A stretch of 64,000 bases of DNA from Agaribacterium haliotis (GCF_002312815.1 NZ_NKQJ01000004.1:186001-250000), one strand, 5' to 3'; positions 19,901-27,703 are shown, counted from the first letter of the stretch. Program-made: numbers and translations. Notes: generated by a model from the letters alone, not told the origin.

Positions 19901-21539
19901 GGACGGCGTAGTCACTCCGGTAAGCCTTGGCCGCGCGACAATCAGCGCCCGCACTCACGACGGTGGTTTCACCGGGCAAACAGTTGTTGAAGTTGTCGAT
20001 GGCTCAGCGCCGCAAACCGTGATTGAAGCGGAAGATTTTGATAGCACTGGCGGCGCCGCTGGCGGTTTCGAAATCAGCGTTGAAAAAGGCAATATCAACA
20101 ACAACCAGACCGGTGACTGGGCTGAGTACAATATCGACTTTGCCTCGCGCGGTACTTACCAGTTGCAGGCAGAGCTAGGGTCTCCAAGCGGCGGTGGTAT
20201 TGAAGTGTTTGTTGAAGGCAGCAGTGCTGGCCGCGCTTCGGTCCCCAACACCGGCGACTGGGACGCCATGCAGACAATCACTGTTAGCAATGGCCTCAGC
20301 ATTGCCGCTCCCGGCACTTACCGCGTGCGCATTCAGTCCATCGGCGCCGCCGGTGCCTGGCAGTGGAATATGGATAAGATCGCCATCCGCAAGTTAACCG
20401 ACGAGATCTTTGGTGATAACGCACCGACGCCTGAGCCTGTACCAAGCTTTGATCCAGCGCCGAGCCCAACGCCAGTTCCAAGCCCAAGTGCCCTGCCGAG
20501 CATGCAGCCAAGCCCAGTGCCGAGCGCAATGCCCAGCCAGGCGCCTGAGCCCAGCCCAGAGCCTAGTGTTGTGCCGAGCGCCCAGCCCAGCATCGCCCCG
20601 AGCATGCAGCCTCAGCCGAGCCCGTCACCACAAGTATCCGGTGACCCGGTTCCGGCCCAAGGCTTGAAAGTTGAGCTTGAAAACTTTGTTGAAACCGGTA
20701 CCAACGGCGGCTCAGACAATGTTCCCGGCTTTAACAAGAGCCCTGTAGGCATCAACACCAATACTTCCGGAGATTGGGCCGACTATCGTGTTCGCTTTGA
20801 GCAGACCGGTCACTACGACCTGGTATTGTCAGCCGCTACCCCGATGGCCAATGGTGCCAATGTGCGTATCTTGCTCGACGGTCAGCAGATTGCCTCTGCA
20901 CCGGTAGTAAGTACCGGTGACTGGGAAGCTTATATGGAGATGGATATCGCCAATGACGTGCTGATCAGCGCCGGTACCTACACGGTTCGTGTAGAGAGTC
21001 ACGGTGCGAGTCAGTGGCAGTGGAATGCCGACTTCCTCGAGTTTGTGCAGATGTCTATTTCGCCAACACCAAGCCCCGAACCGAGTGTTGTGCCGAGCCC
21101 GAGCCCAAGTTTAAACCCGGTACCTTCACCGCAGCCGAGCTTTGATCCACAGCCGAGCCCACAGCCGAGCGTGAATCCTCAGCCGAGTTTTGTGCCGCAG
21201 CCGAGCCCGCAGCCGAGCGTCAATCCTCAGCCGAGTTTTGTGCCGCAGCCGAGCCCGCAGCCGAGTGTAAATCCTCAGCCGAGCTTTGTGCCGCAGCCGA
21301 GCCCGCAGCCGAGTGTGAATCCTCAGCCAAGCTCGCAGCCTCAGCCGAGCACAGCGCCAAGTGCCAACCCGCAGCCGAGCTTTGCGCCCAGCGCAGCGCC
21401 CAGCCCGCAGGTGAGCCCGAGCCCAAGTGCGCCGATTGGCAGTGGTGCTAAAGGTGGTGGTGCGTTTGCCGTGACGGAGCTGGCTTTTGTTGCCGCACTG
21501 CTGAGCTTCGCAGGCTGGCGTCGCCGCAAATCTAACTGA
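16950..21539 (+). CDS. Surface-sorted GH86 beta-agarase/porphyranase, paralog 4, with GlyGly-CTERM-like tail
   Basis: The start at 16950 (MFKKKP) is preferred over 16938 because it matches MFKKHP of paralog 2 and has GGGAA upstream. The product has 1529 residues. It has a signal peptide, a GH86 domain with expected acid/base E222 (WEVVNEPDM) and nucleophile E401 (VIVSEFGSV), an accessory domain, a CDGC motif, three Big2-like repeats (about 768-1018), CBM6 module 1 (1024-1150), a linker and CBM6 module 2 (1240-1370). It lacks the third CBM6-like module of its siblings. Instead about 130 residues of PQPS-rich linker lead to a glycine cluster, a hydrophobic helix (FAVTELAFVAALLSFAGW) and RRRK. 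That layout matches GlyGly-CTERM sorting signals processed by rhombosortase. It is inferred to be attached to the outer surface. A terminator follows. Confidence 0.92.
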   Translation: MFKKKPLKSAIGLITALSAGGLASLSGAEPVKVDINANVKHSVNGANQFERERRITIHASPIENEFLGEKEKLDYLMELGAHFGRDAGTSMYYFKQTEGDPTQPPPQDELFPWGFLDEFSRDSLKDQIDGYHLNLQTKYIDSQEYFDRTKYMIGATQPHPAFPNWSTYSWFGGGLESDNPWRPRTNEQTGDWVAAFLEEAYLRDTGDDAKMPMPHYWEVVNEPDMQMNTTGPEGHVNTWEALFDYHNAMADAVRAKLGDKAPKVGGMTWGLHDFHLGDATAFGAPRLKGEALLTAFYGADTPENKALKDRIRDEIFAASPTMNDTDTGREWYQWDVIWKQFLDVAGENMDFYSIHLYDWPLWSTAGGRVRTGSHSEAVMDLLEWYDDKMVPGPKKEVIVSEFGSVTGDYQKMGTVIDRSRMRWEKLKPFSQMQMQFLERPDYITMSLPFIVVKGAWGDLGKEQPYSQSLLDRDYSTCDSTADAYTNCTWNFNASIHWYELWRDIDGTRLDTFSSDRDIQVDAYVNNNDKNGENHLYVIINSMETVDTEVDLSWAGISGNSIESISMRHLYLDEAIDTDNNTSNGTGKPIMAEAELASLPEFLVVGADSTIVLDIEYASAINPAFNNNEAKFSAEPLAAAAPHRVAAGGSNVSAQVNGVSKPAKGEAQLRVTGAFFLSHFGADGVNRSSLTINGNEVTLDNDLRGEGQEGLILATLEFPFPVEYLAADGNNSVEFSFLPAGQLASMAIQVWDFDTDITRSTPGSCDGCSALTGFAIAETSLALKVTETKALGVQLTPANATDKRVTWTSSDPSVASVDANGLVTGTGMGSATITGRAGGMSETVSVTVSQLVPTSVGIAGVPSKLYVGSTKQLSAAVRPIYAPNRAVTWTSSNPAIASVDADGLVTANAAGSVNISARSVADTSLEASVSIRTEVLAVESLELNPEFTLVPTGGSFTIDATIEPVDASNQGITWQSSDESVATVADGVVTPVSLGRATISARTHDGGFTGQTVVEVVDGSAPQTVIEAEDFDSTGGAAGGFEISVEKGNINNNQTGDWAEYNIDFASRGTYQLQAELGSPSGGGIEVFVEGSSAGRASVPNTGDWDAMQTITVSNGLSIAAPGTYRVRIQSIGAAGAWQWNMDKIAIRKLTDEIFGDNAPTPEPVPSFDPAPSPTPVPSPSALPSMQPSPVPSAMPSQAPEPSPEPSVVPSAQPSIAPSMQPQPSPSPQVSGDPVPAQGLKVELENFVETGTNGGSDNVPGFNKSPVGINTNTSGDWADYRVRFEQTGHYDLVLSAATPMANGANVRILLDGQQIASAPVVSTGDWEAYMEMDIANDVLISAGTYTVRVESHGASQWQWNADFLEFVQMSISPTPSPEPSVVPSPSPSLNPVPSPQPSFDPQPSPQPSVNPQPSFVPQPSPQPSVNPQPSFVPQPSPQPSVNPQPSFVPQPSPQPSVNPQPSSQPQPSTAPSANPQPSFAPSAAPSPQVSPSPSAPIGSGAKGGGAFAVTELAFVAALLSFAGWRRRKSN
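21135..21326 (+). repeat. Four tandem 48-bp units encoding a 16-residue PQPS repeat
   Basis: Units begin at 21135, 21183, 21231 and 21279 and encode PSFVPQPSPQPSVNPQ with small changes (first unit FDPQ). Near-identity at DNA level shows recent slippage-type expansion in the linker of GH86 paralog 4. Changes come in multiples of 48 and keep the frame. Confidence 0.9.
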
Positions 21540-21571
21540 GCCCCCCTTCAGAGTTATCTGAAGTAACTTTG

Positions 21572-21603
21572 AGCCCTCTGTCTCTGGCAGAGGGCTTTTT
21601 TTA
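21572..21603 (+). terminator. rho-independent terminator after GH86 paralog 4
   Basis: A perfect 9-bp stem AGCCCTCTG with CAGAGGGCT (7-base loop) is followed by seven more T. Confidence 0.93.
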
Positions 21604-21620
21604 TGCCTGCACGCAAGGCC

Positions 21621-23321
21621 CTAGTCTTGAGAGAAGCTCTGCAGCTGGCTGGTAACGGCGTTCACGGCCTTGCCGATCTGACCGCTGGAGTCTTTGAGCG
21701 CCTGCACACTCTCATTGGTTTTTGCAGCAAGATCGCTGATATTGCTGATATTGGCATTAATTTCTTCGCTGACAGAAGTCTGCTCTTCAGCGGCTGTTGC
21801 AATCTGGGTATTGAGATTGGCCACTTCACTGCTCGACTCCACCATCGTGGTAATCGCGCCGCTGATACTGGCGCTGAGTTCGAGGCTGCGCTGCAAGCTC
21901 TCGTTGCTTTGCTCAATAGCCGAGACCGCCTCGCCAGTGCCGTTTTGCAGCTGTGCAATCATGCTGTTGATTTCTTCGGTCGAAGCTTGAGTTTTGCTGG
22001 CCAGGGTGCGCACCTCGTCGGCAACAACTGCAAAACCCCGGCCCTGTTCGCCCGCGCGGGCGGCCTCGATGGCGGCATTTAAGGCCAGTAAGTTGGTCTG
22101 TTCGGCAATGCCGCGGATGACGTCGAGCACGCTGCCTATGTTTTGGCTATGCTCTTCGAGCTCGCTGACGGTCTGCGCCGCTGTTTGCATCTTCTGTGAC
22201 AAACCGAGCACCGCCTGTTGGCTGTCTTCGACGATTTTCTGCCCGGACTGGGCTTGTTTCTGTGCGGTGGCCGTGTGCTCTGCTGTGTGCCCTGCCAGGC
22301 GTGCGACTTCCTGTGCGGTGGCGTTGAGCTCGTGCATGGCGGTGGCGACCTGATCGGTTTCGGCAAGTTGTGCGGAGCTACACTGTTCGGAATCGTCGGC
22401 AACTTGCTGCAAGGTGGTCGAGGTCTGCTGCAGGTGGCGCATTTCGCTGTCCACTTCGTTCATTGAAAGCTCGAGGCGGCTGACAAAGCGGTTAAAGGCG
22501 TGTGCAATTTCGGCGAGTTCATCGTTGCTCTGAAAAACAATGCGCTGGTTTAAACCGCCGTTGCCGTCGGCAATAGTGTTGAGCGAGCTGCTGACTCGCT
22601 CGAGCCGCCGGCTGACAAATGTGCGAAACAAAAAGTAGGTACTGACCAACAAGATAAGAAGCATAAGTACCAGCAGCGCGATCAGCTCTCGGTTCATGCT
22701 TTGGCCTGCGGCTAATTGGGCACCGATGGGTACCTGAACTTCGAGCACTCCGCGCACATCGCCGAGCTTCCAGCCCCTCTGCGGGGTATCCGGGTGGCTG
22801 TTGTGGCAGTCGACGCAGCCCTGTGCACTCATGGTATCGGCAACCGCGACACGCAGCACCTGCTGGCCGTCAACGCTATCGATGCGGCTAAAACTGCTGT
22901 CGCTGTCCCGGTTGAGTGCGCGCCAGGCGTCGCGAGCAAAGTCGTCGAGCCGGCGCGCGGCGCGATTGGGGAAGGGGTGTTCGCTGTAGAGCTTGATATG
23001 CATGCCCTGCCTGGCAAATTCTTCACTTAAGTCGTGAATAAAGGTCGCCGGCAGTGGAATGTGTTCGGCACTGTTTTTGTGTTCAAAGTGGGGTCGCAGG
23101 TTTGAATTGGCGAGGGCTTTTTGCACAACATTCTTGGTGTAATAGGCGCGGATGGTTTTGTATTGCTGCACCGTGCTCAGCGCTCCGGGCAGGGCAGACT
23201 CAATGGCATTACTGCGAATTTGCTGCGAAATAAAAATTGAAACCACTACCAGCGCAAGTAAGAAGACTAGAATAATTGGGCTGAAAAGTTTGGCGAGTAA
23301 CGAGTTGCTAAAAATATGCAC
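21621..23321 (-). CDS. Methyl-accepting chemotaxis protein with Tll0287-like haem-c sensor domain
   Basis: A 566-residue chemoreceptor. Membrane segment 1 is at about 12-32. The periplasmic domain (about 35-207) ends with a CxxCH motif at C169-H173 ([12 protein letters not shown]) typical of Tll0287-like (DUF3365) sensor domains that bind c-type haem. Membrane segment 2 is at about 213-233, then HAMP, then a long helical signalling domain with the conserved hairpin tip ([19 protein letters not shown]). It should signal to a CheW/CheA array and sense redox state, oxygen or another haem ligand rather than a sugar; that reading is from family knowledge. It lies antisense between GH86 paralog 4 and the GH50 gene. 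Whether it serves agar foraging is only suggested by position. Confidence 0.9.
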   Translation of the reverse strand: MHIFSNSLLAKLFSPIILVFLLALVVVSIFISQQIRSNAIESALPGALSTVQQYKTIRAYYTKNVVQKALANSNLRPHFEHKNSAEHIPLPATFIHDLSEEFARQGMHIKLYSEHPFPNRAARRLDDFARDAWRALNRDSDSSFSRIDSVDGQQVLRVAVADTMSAQGCVDCHNSHPDTPQRGWKLGDVRGVLEVQVPIGAQLAAGQSMNRELIALLVLMLLILLVSTYFLFRTFVSRRLERVSSSLNTIADGNGGLNQRIVFQSNDELAEIAHAFNRFVSRLELSMNEVDSEMRHLQQTSTTLQQVADDSEQCSSAQLAETDQVATAMHELNATAQEVARLAGHTAEHTATAQKQAQSGQKIVEDSQQAVLGLSQKMQTAAQTVSELEEHSQNIGSVLDVIRGIAEQTNLLALNAAIEAARAGEQGRGFAVVADEVRTLASKTQASTEEINSMIAQLQNGTGEAVSAIEQSNESLQRSLELSASISGAITTMVESSSEVANLNTQIATAAEEQTSVSEEINANISNISDLAAKTNESVQALKDSSGQIGKAVNAVTSQLQSFSQD

Positions 23322-23507
23322 TGAGCTGGTCCCTATGCTGAGCGTTGCTTATTTAGCCTAGTTGTGCCCAAACAAAGTGCCAGTTTTACCAGCTCGTCGC
23401 GCGCTTTTGTGAATTCAAAGCGACAGTGGCATTATTGCTTGTAGCCGGCGCCCAGCGCTGCGCCCGGCTTATGGCGTTAATAACTACACAGATAAAGAAA
23501 GCTCACT

Positions 23508-25826
23508 ATGAAAATGACCAGCCTTGTTCGTTTCGGCTCTGTGGCGATAGCCTCAGCCGGGCTCCTGCTCGCCGCGTGTGGCAAACACGACAGCGAAACC
23601 AGTAAAAAAAACCTTGTACCTCAGGTTAAAAGCCCGGCAAGTGAAATTCCGCTCGCAGACTTTGACGCGAAAGAGTCGATGCGCCTGTTCAAACTGGAGC
23701 ACAGTAAAGTCTTTCATCGCGATGGCGAGGTCAGTGTTGAATTTCTCTCGCGCGACAACCACAAAAGCACGGTCAGTTTACAACCTGAGCAGGCCTGGGA
23801 CTGGAGCCAGCAGGGCGAGTTTGCGCTGGTTCTGGATATCGAAAACCCGATGCCGACTTCGATACATATGTTTGCCGCTGTCACCGATAGCAGCGGCAGC
23901 AAGCACATACGCAGTTTTGTGCTGCCGGCTGCATCAGAGCACACTTACTACATTGATCTGAATGTGCCTGAGCTAGCGCTGGAGACCGGGATACGTTCAA
24001 ATCCGCCGAGCTGGCTCAATGACTACCGGCAAATTATCTGGCGCGGCGGCTCCAAGCTTATTGACTTGAGCCAAGTGGAAAGCTTGAGTTTTTATGTCTG
24101 GGGCGTACTCGATAACAAAAAAATCAATATCGATAACCTGCGCCTGATTAAACCTACAAGTTTTGACGAGCAATTTTTGGTGGGCCTTGTCGATCAATTT
24201 GGTCAGAGCACAAAATACGGTTCGGTAAGTAAAGTTGAGAGTACCGAGCAGCTGCAGCAGCTCAGTGATAAAGAACTCGCTTCATTAACGGATAAACCCC
24301 TGGCCGGGCGCAGTATATATAACGGTTGGGCCGACGGGCCAAAGCTTGATGCAACGGGCTATTTCCGCACCGAAAAATACAAGGGGCGCTGGGCCTTGGT
24401 TGACCCGGAAGGCTACCTGTTTTTCTCAACCGGTATTGCCAATATTCGCATGGCTAATACATCAACGATCACCGGTTATGACTTTGATGAGAATTTAATT
24501 AAGCAGCGCGCGGCTGATGACTTAACTCCGGAAGACAGCTTGGGTTTAAACCGCGCCCCGGAAAAAGCCTGGCCGAGCAGGTACGTCAGTTCCGAACTGC
24601 GGGCAAATATGTTTACCTGGTTGCCCAAGTACGATGAGCCAATGGGCGCCCACTACGGTTATCGCCGCGAAGTACACAGCGGTGCGGTTGACAAAGGTGA
24701 AACCTACAGTTTTTATCGCGCAAATCTCGCCCGCAAATACCGCACAAACGATGAAAGCCAATTGATGCAGAAGTGGAAAGACACCACGATCAAGCGCATG
24801 TTGAGCTGGGGTTTTACCAGCTTTGGCAACTGGGTCGACCCGATGTTTTATCACGAAGACAAGTTACCGTATTTTGCTAACGGCTGGATTATCGGTGACT
24901 TTAAAACCGTCAGCAGCGGCAATGATTACTGGTCGCCACTGCCCGACCCGTTTGATCCCCTCTTTAAAGAGCGCGCGCAAGCCACGGCTAAGCAAATTGC
25001 CGATGAGGTGAAAAATAGCCCTTGGTGTGTTGGGGTTTTTATCGACAATGAAAAAAGCTGGGGCATGATGGGTTCGCCGGCGACCCAATACGGTGTGGTC
25101 ATTAATACACTCGGCCGCCCGCTCGGTGACAGCCCAACTAAACAGCGTTTTATGCAGGCTTTAAAAGCCAGTTACGCAAATATTGACGAGTTGAACCACG
25201 CTTGGGGCCTTGAACTGGCTTCGTGGCAAGCGTTGGGTGACGGCGTTGAACTGGTTGATTTTAACGAGGCCATGCTCGCTGATTTTGCGGTGTTACTTGA
25301 AATATACGCGAGCGAATATTTTCGTATTGTGCGCGAAGCGGTTAAACAATATATGCCGAACCACCTCTATCTAGGTGCGCGCTTTGCGGATTGGGGCATG
25401 ACACCGGAGATTCGCGCCGCGGCAGCTAAATACAGCGATGTAATGAGTTATAACTTTTATCGCGAAGGCATTAACGGTGAAGTATTTTGGAGTTTCTTAG
25501 AAGACATCGACAAACCTAGCATAATTGGCGAGTTCCACAACGGCTCACTCGATTCAGGCTTGCTGAACCCGGGCCTTGTTCACGCTGAAAACCAGGCCGA
25601 TCGCGGCCGCAAATATCAGGAGTATGTCGGCAGTGTTATCGACAACCCGTATTTTGTTGGTGTGCATTGGTTTCAATATATTGATTCACCACTAACAGGG
25701 CGTGCTTACGATGGCGAGAACTACAACGTGGGTTTTGTCAGCGTTACCGACCTTCCGTACGAACCGCTGGTTGATGCGGTAAAAGAAATTAATTCAACGC
25801 TGTATCGGCGTCGCTTTGAAAAATAA
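23508..25826 (+). CDS. GH50 exo-beta-agarase, lipoprotein
   Basis: A 772-residue protein. The N-terminus MKMTSLVRFGS...LLLAAC carries a lipobox with Cys24, so it should be a lipoprotein. An N-terminal CBM-like beta domain (about 45-215) leads to the GH50 TIM barrel (about 260-770). By comparison with Saccharophagus Aga50D the acid/base is E515 in FIDNEKSWG and the nucleophile E675 in IIGEFHNGS. Characterised GH50 enzymes release mainly neoagarobiose from agarose chain ends. It therefore fits downstream of the endo-acting GH86 enzymes in the same locus. It has a strong terminator and its own upstream region, so is probably transcribed alone. Confidence 0.92.
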   Translation: MKMTSLVRFGSVAIASAGLLLAACGKHDSETSKKNLVPQVKSPASEIPLADFDAKESMRLFKLEHSKVFHRDGEVSVEFLSRDNHKSTVSLQPEQAWDWSQQGEFALVLDIENPMPTSIHMFAAVTDSSGSKHIRSFVLPAASEHTYYIDLNVPELALETGIRSNPPSWLNDYRQIIWRGGSKLIDLSQVESLSFYVWGVLDNKKINIDNLRLIKPTSFDEQFLVGLVDQFGQSTKYGSVSKVESTEQLQQLSDKELASLTDKPLAGRSIYNGWADGPKLDATGYFRTEKYKGRWALVDPEGYLFFSTGIANIRMANTSTITGYDFDENLIKQRAADDLTPEDSLGLNRAPEKAWPSRYVSSELRANMFTWLPKYDEPMGAHYGYRREVHSGAVDKGETYSFYRANLARKYRTNDESQLMQKWKDTTIKRMLSWGFTSFGNWVDPMFYHEDKLPYFANGWIIGDFKTVSSGNDYWSPLPDPFDPLFKERAQATAKQIADEVKNSPWCVGVFIDNEKSWGMMGSPATQYGVVINTLGRPLGDSPTKQRFMQALKASYANIDELNHAWGLELASWQALGDGVELVDFNEAMLADFAVLLEIYASEYFRIVREAVKQYMPNHLYLGARFADWGMTPEIRAAAAKYSDVMSYNFYREGINGEVFWSFLEDIDKPSIIGEFHNGSLDSGLLNPGLVHAENQADRGRKYQEYVGSVIDNPYFVGVHWFQYIDSPLTGRAYDGENYNVGFVSVTDLPYEPLVDAVKEINSTLYRRRFEK

Positions 25827-25851
25827 GTGGTCTTAATTTAGATGTTTATTC

Positions 25852-25891
25852 AAGCCCGCTAAATGGCATTGTCTTTAGCGGGCTTTATTCT
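25852..25891 (+). terminator. rho-independent terminator after GH50
   Basis: A perfect 12-bp stem AAGCCCGCTAAA with TTTAGCGGGCTT is followed by a T-rich tail. It could also serve the opposite strand. Confidence 0.9.
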
Positions 25892-25915
25892 TTTTAGCGC
25901 TCTTTTTAGTTGTTA

Positions 25916-25947
25916 GCCACTAAGCCACTAAGCCACTAAGCCATTAA
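25916..25947. repeat. Four tandem 8-bp units over the stop codon of the next gene
   Basis: Three copies of GCCACTAA are followed by GCCATTAA. On the minus strand this covers the last residues and stop (TAG) of the 25936-26505 gene, so a change in copy number would alter its C-terminus or trailer. Confidence 0.85.
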
Positions 25948-26505
25948 GCGACCGAGGCGTTTGAGTTTGTCGTTTATTGTCAGCTGAATATCTTTGCGTT
26001 GCAGTTCACTAAGCTGCTCGAGTTTTTTTAGGCTGATGCGGTGTAAGTGCATCAGCGGCTGCTCTTTGCGTGAGCATTTGCGCAAGTCGGTGTTCATAAG
26101 TACAGGTAAAAATGGGTCGTCTGCACCGTATTTATTGTGAAATTTGGCCAGTCCTTGGGCCAATTCCATGCCTTTCCAGCGCCTGCTCGGCCCGTCTCGA
26201 TAACACAGCAGCCAGTCTTGCTCGCCGCGAATTTCGCCGGGGCTGACAATCATGCCCGTTGGCAAAATAGCCTCTTCGGGGATGTCGTTGTAGTTGTCGT
26301 GGTGGGCAAAGGGGTTGGGCAAGACCACAACACTTTTATTGCCCGGTGCTCGCTGCATCTCGTAGTTGCTGTAAAGCTGGCTGACGGTGCGCGAAAAAAC
26401 ACAGAACGAGCTTTCAAAACGCTTGAGGAAGCTGACCGCTTGTTCGGGATAATTAAAGCCTGCAAGCTTCCAAATCAGGTCTGAGTTTGTGCTGCTAACG
26501 TTCAT
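25936..26505 (-). CDS. Uncharacterised 189-residue cytoplasmic protein
   Basis: I do not recognise this family. There is no signal peptide or membrane segment. Noticeable segments are an N-terminal SDLIWKLAGFNYPEQ, a central aromatic and acidic part (HHDNYNDIPEE, DWLLCYRDG) and a basic helical C-terminus (SLKKLEQLSELQRKDIQLTI). Codon pattern and composition look like neighbouring genes, so it is probably real. The ribosome binding site is weak (AAAGCAG). A motif shared with the upstream region of the next genes lies about 106-158 bases before the start. Confidence 0.6.
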   Translation of the reverse strand: MNVSSTNSDLIWKLAGFNYPEQAVSFLKRFESSFCVFSRTVSQLYSNYEMQRAPGNKSVVVLPNPFAHHDNYNDIPEEAILPTGMIVSPGEIRGEQDWLLCYRDGPSRRWKGMELAQGLAKFHNKYGADDPFLPVLMNTDLRKCSRKEQPLMHLHRISLKKLEQLSELQRKDIQLTINDKLKRLGRLMA

Positions 26506-26610
26506 ACTGCTTTCTGTTTCTGTATGCCTGGCGGCCTATTTGTTTAAGTTATGTGCAATATAGCGCTCCTTTCACGCAGGCTTACAAGTGATTTGTTTAC
26601 GTAGGCTTTG

Positions 26611-26663
26611 CGGCTTAGTCGATACCTTAGTGGCTGCTCATTTGGCCTAGCCCGAATGGTCTA
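26611..26663. promoter_or_regulatory. Shared upstream motif, copy 1 (GGCTTA / GGCCTAGCCC / GGTCTA)
   Basis: CGGCTTAG at 26611-26618, GGCCTAGCCC at 26644-26653 and GGTCTA at 26658-26663. The same words in the same order recur at 27563-27602. GGCCTA and GGTCTA are direct repeats with a 14-base period, as expected for a regulator binding the DNA in tandem. No regulator is known. Confidence 0.4.
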
Positions 26664-26704
26664 AAGAACGCGGCGCATTACAGCAGCACTTGCCGGGGCT
26701 TTTT

Positions 26705-26772
26705 TGAGTTAGATGGAGCTTTGAGTTAGAAGGAGCTTTGAGTTAGACAGAGCTTTGAGTGAGATGCAAGCT
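26705..26772. repeat. Four tandem 17-bp units
   Basis: The unit TGAGTTAGATGGAGCTT occurs at 26705, 26722, 26739 and, degenerate, 26756. It is non-coding and has no recognised function. Confidence 0.85.
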
Positions 26773-26823
26773 GTTGTGAGCCGTTCACAGCGCGCTGCCC
26801 GGGCTGTAATTACAAAAAGGGTG

Positions 26824-26853
26824 CAGAAAAAGAAAAGGTGGCACGGGGCCACC
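26824..26853 (-). terminator. rho-independent terminator of the 26883-27476 gene
   Basis: Read on the minus strand, GGTGGC-CCCGT-GCCACC is followed by TTTTCTTTTT. Confidence 0.85.
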
Positions 26854-26882
26854 AAAGTTGGGGGTGCTTTATTTGTGCTGGC

Positions 26883-27476
26883 TTAGCGGCGCGGATGAAC
26901 TTGCCAAGCGCTGAAATCAGTGTTTTTTGTGCTGCGCTGGCGCATGCTCGGTTGGTGTTTGGCCATTAGGACCTGACGTTTGTATCGGGCTTGTTTTAAT
27001 TTTTTGTGTGCGTCGACGGCGCGCTGTTGTGCGCGTTTTTCCGCCCTCAGGCTCAGTTGTTGTTTGTAATCTTGTTTAATTGTTTTGCTGAGCCGAGCCA
27101 GTTTGTCTGTTAACTGGCAGCCTAGTTTCAGGCTAAATTTAACTACGTGTTTAAGCTGCGCTAGCAGCTGTTTTTTGAGCTGTGCTTTTTTCTGCTGTTT
27201 TTGTCGCTGGCGCTGCTGCTGGGCGGCGGCCAAGTCTTGCTCTAGTTGTTCACATTTTTGCACCAGGCGCAAAGCCTCCGAACGGAAAATATCTCTGTCG
27301 CCCTGAATGCGTTTGGCGTAGCGCCGCAGTTTTTCAACCTCATCCCTAAGCCTGGCGCTGGGTGCCGCAGCCGCGGTTTGCTGCGCTGCTTGCGGGTGTA
27401 TATGGCGATTGGGCAGTGCGACAACCTTGTCACTGACGCCGGCGGAGGCTTGTTGTAGCTGGGCGTTTTTAAACAT
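26883..27476 (-). CDS. Uncharacterised basic coiled-coil protein
   Basis: About 197 residues from the ATG at 27476; a TTG at 27506 is an alternative start. The protein is very rich in Lys, Arg and Gln. Long heptad-like helices cover about residues 40-175 (RLRDEVEKLRRYAKRIQGD, AAAQQQRQRQKQQKKAQLK). It has no signal peptide or membrane segment. A DNA- or RNA-associated or structural coiled coil is possible, but no family is recognised. It is divergent from the TpsB gene and shares its upstream motif region. A good terminator supports real expression. Confidence 0.6.
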   Translation of the reverse strand: MFKNAQLQQASAGVSDKVVALPNRHIHPQAAQQTAAAAPSARLRDEVEKLRRYAKRIQGDRDIFRSEALRLVQKCEQLEQDLAAAQQQRQRQKQQKKAQLKKQLLAQLKHVVKFSLKLGCQLTDKLARLSKTIKQDYKQQLSLRAEKRAQQRAVDAHKKLKQARYKRQVLMAKHQPSMRQRSTKNTDFSAWQVHPRR

Positions 27477-27562
27477 GCTGGGCTCGTTTGCTAACTGTGT
27501 TGTCAATGACGCTACTTTAACGATGGCGCCGCAGCTTAACTATCGGCCGGAAGGCCAGGCGC

Positions 27563-27602
27563 CGGCTTAGACAACCGCTCGTGGCCTAGCCCTTTTGGTC
27601 TA
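27563..27602. promoter_or_regulatory. Shared upstream motif, copy 2, between the coiled-coil gene and tpsB
   Basis: CGGCTTAG (27563-27570), GGCCTAGCCC (27583-27592) and GGTCTA (27597-27602), with a further GGTCTA at 27640-27645. This matches the arrangement at 26611-26663. It sits in the divergent region, so could control either gene. Confidence 0.4.
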
Positions 27603-27703
27603 TGTCTGAATTTGCCGCCGCCGCTTACCATAGCTAGGCGGTCTAAGGCGCCGTATCTCAACTACATTTAATAGATGCCGGAAATAAGCAAAGCGGGGAA
27701 TCA

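Larger units (their letters stand above)
26506..26882. other. Intergenic stretch with shared motif, tandem repeat and terminator
   Basis: 377 bases between two minus-strand genes. It holds the upstream region of the 25936-26505 gene, a shared motif (26611-26663), a 17-bp tandem repeat (26705-26772) and the terminator of the 26883-27476 gene. No coding region is supported. Confidence 0.6.

Noticed and set aside
21135-21326. CRISPR-like regular repeats
   Set aside because: Units are contiguous without unique spacers and are in frame inside a coding linker.
21603-22082. 159-codon plus-strand frame after the copy 4 terminator
   Set aside because: It is antisense to the conserved signalling domain of the chemoreceptor and starts inside a terminator T run.
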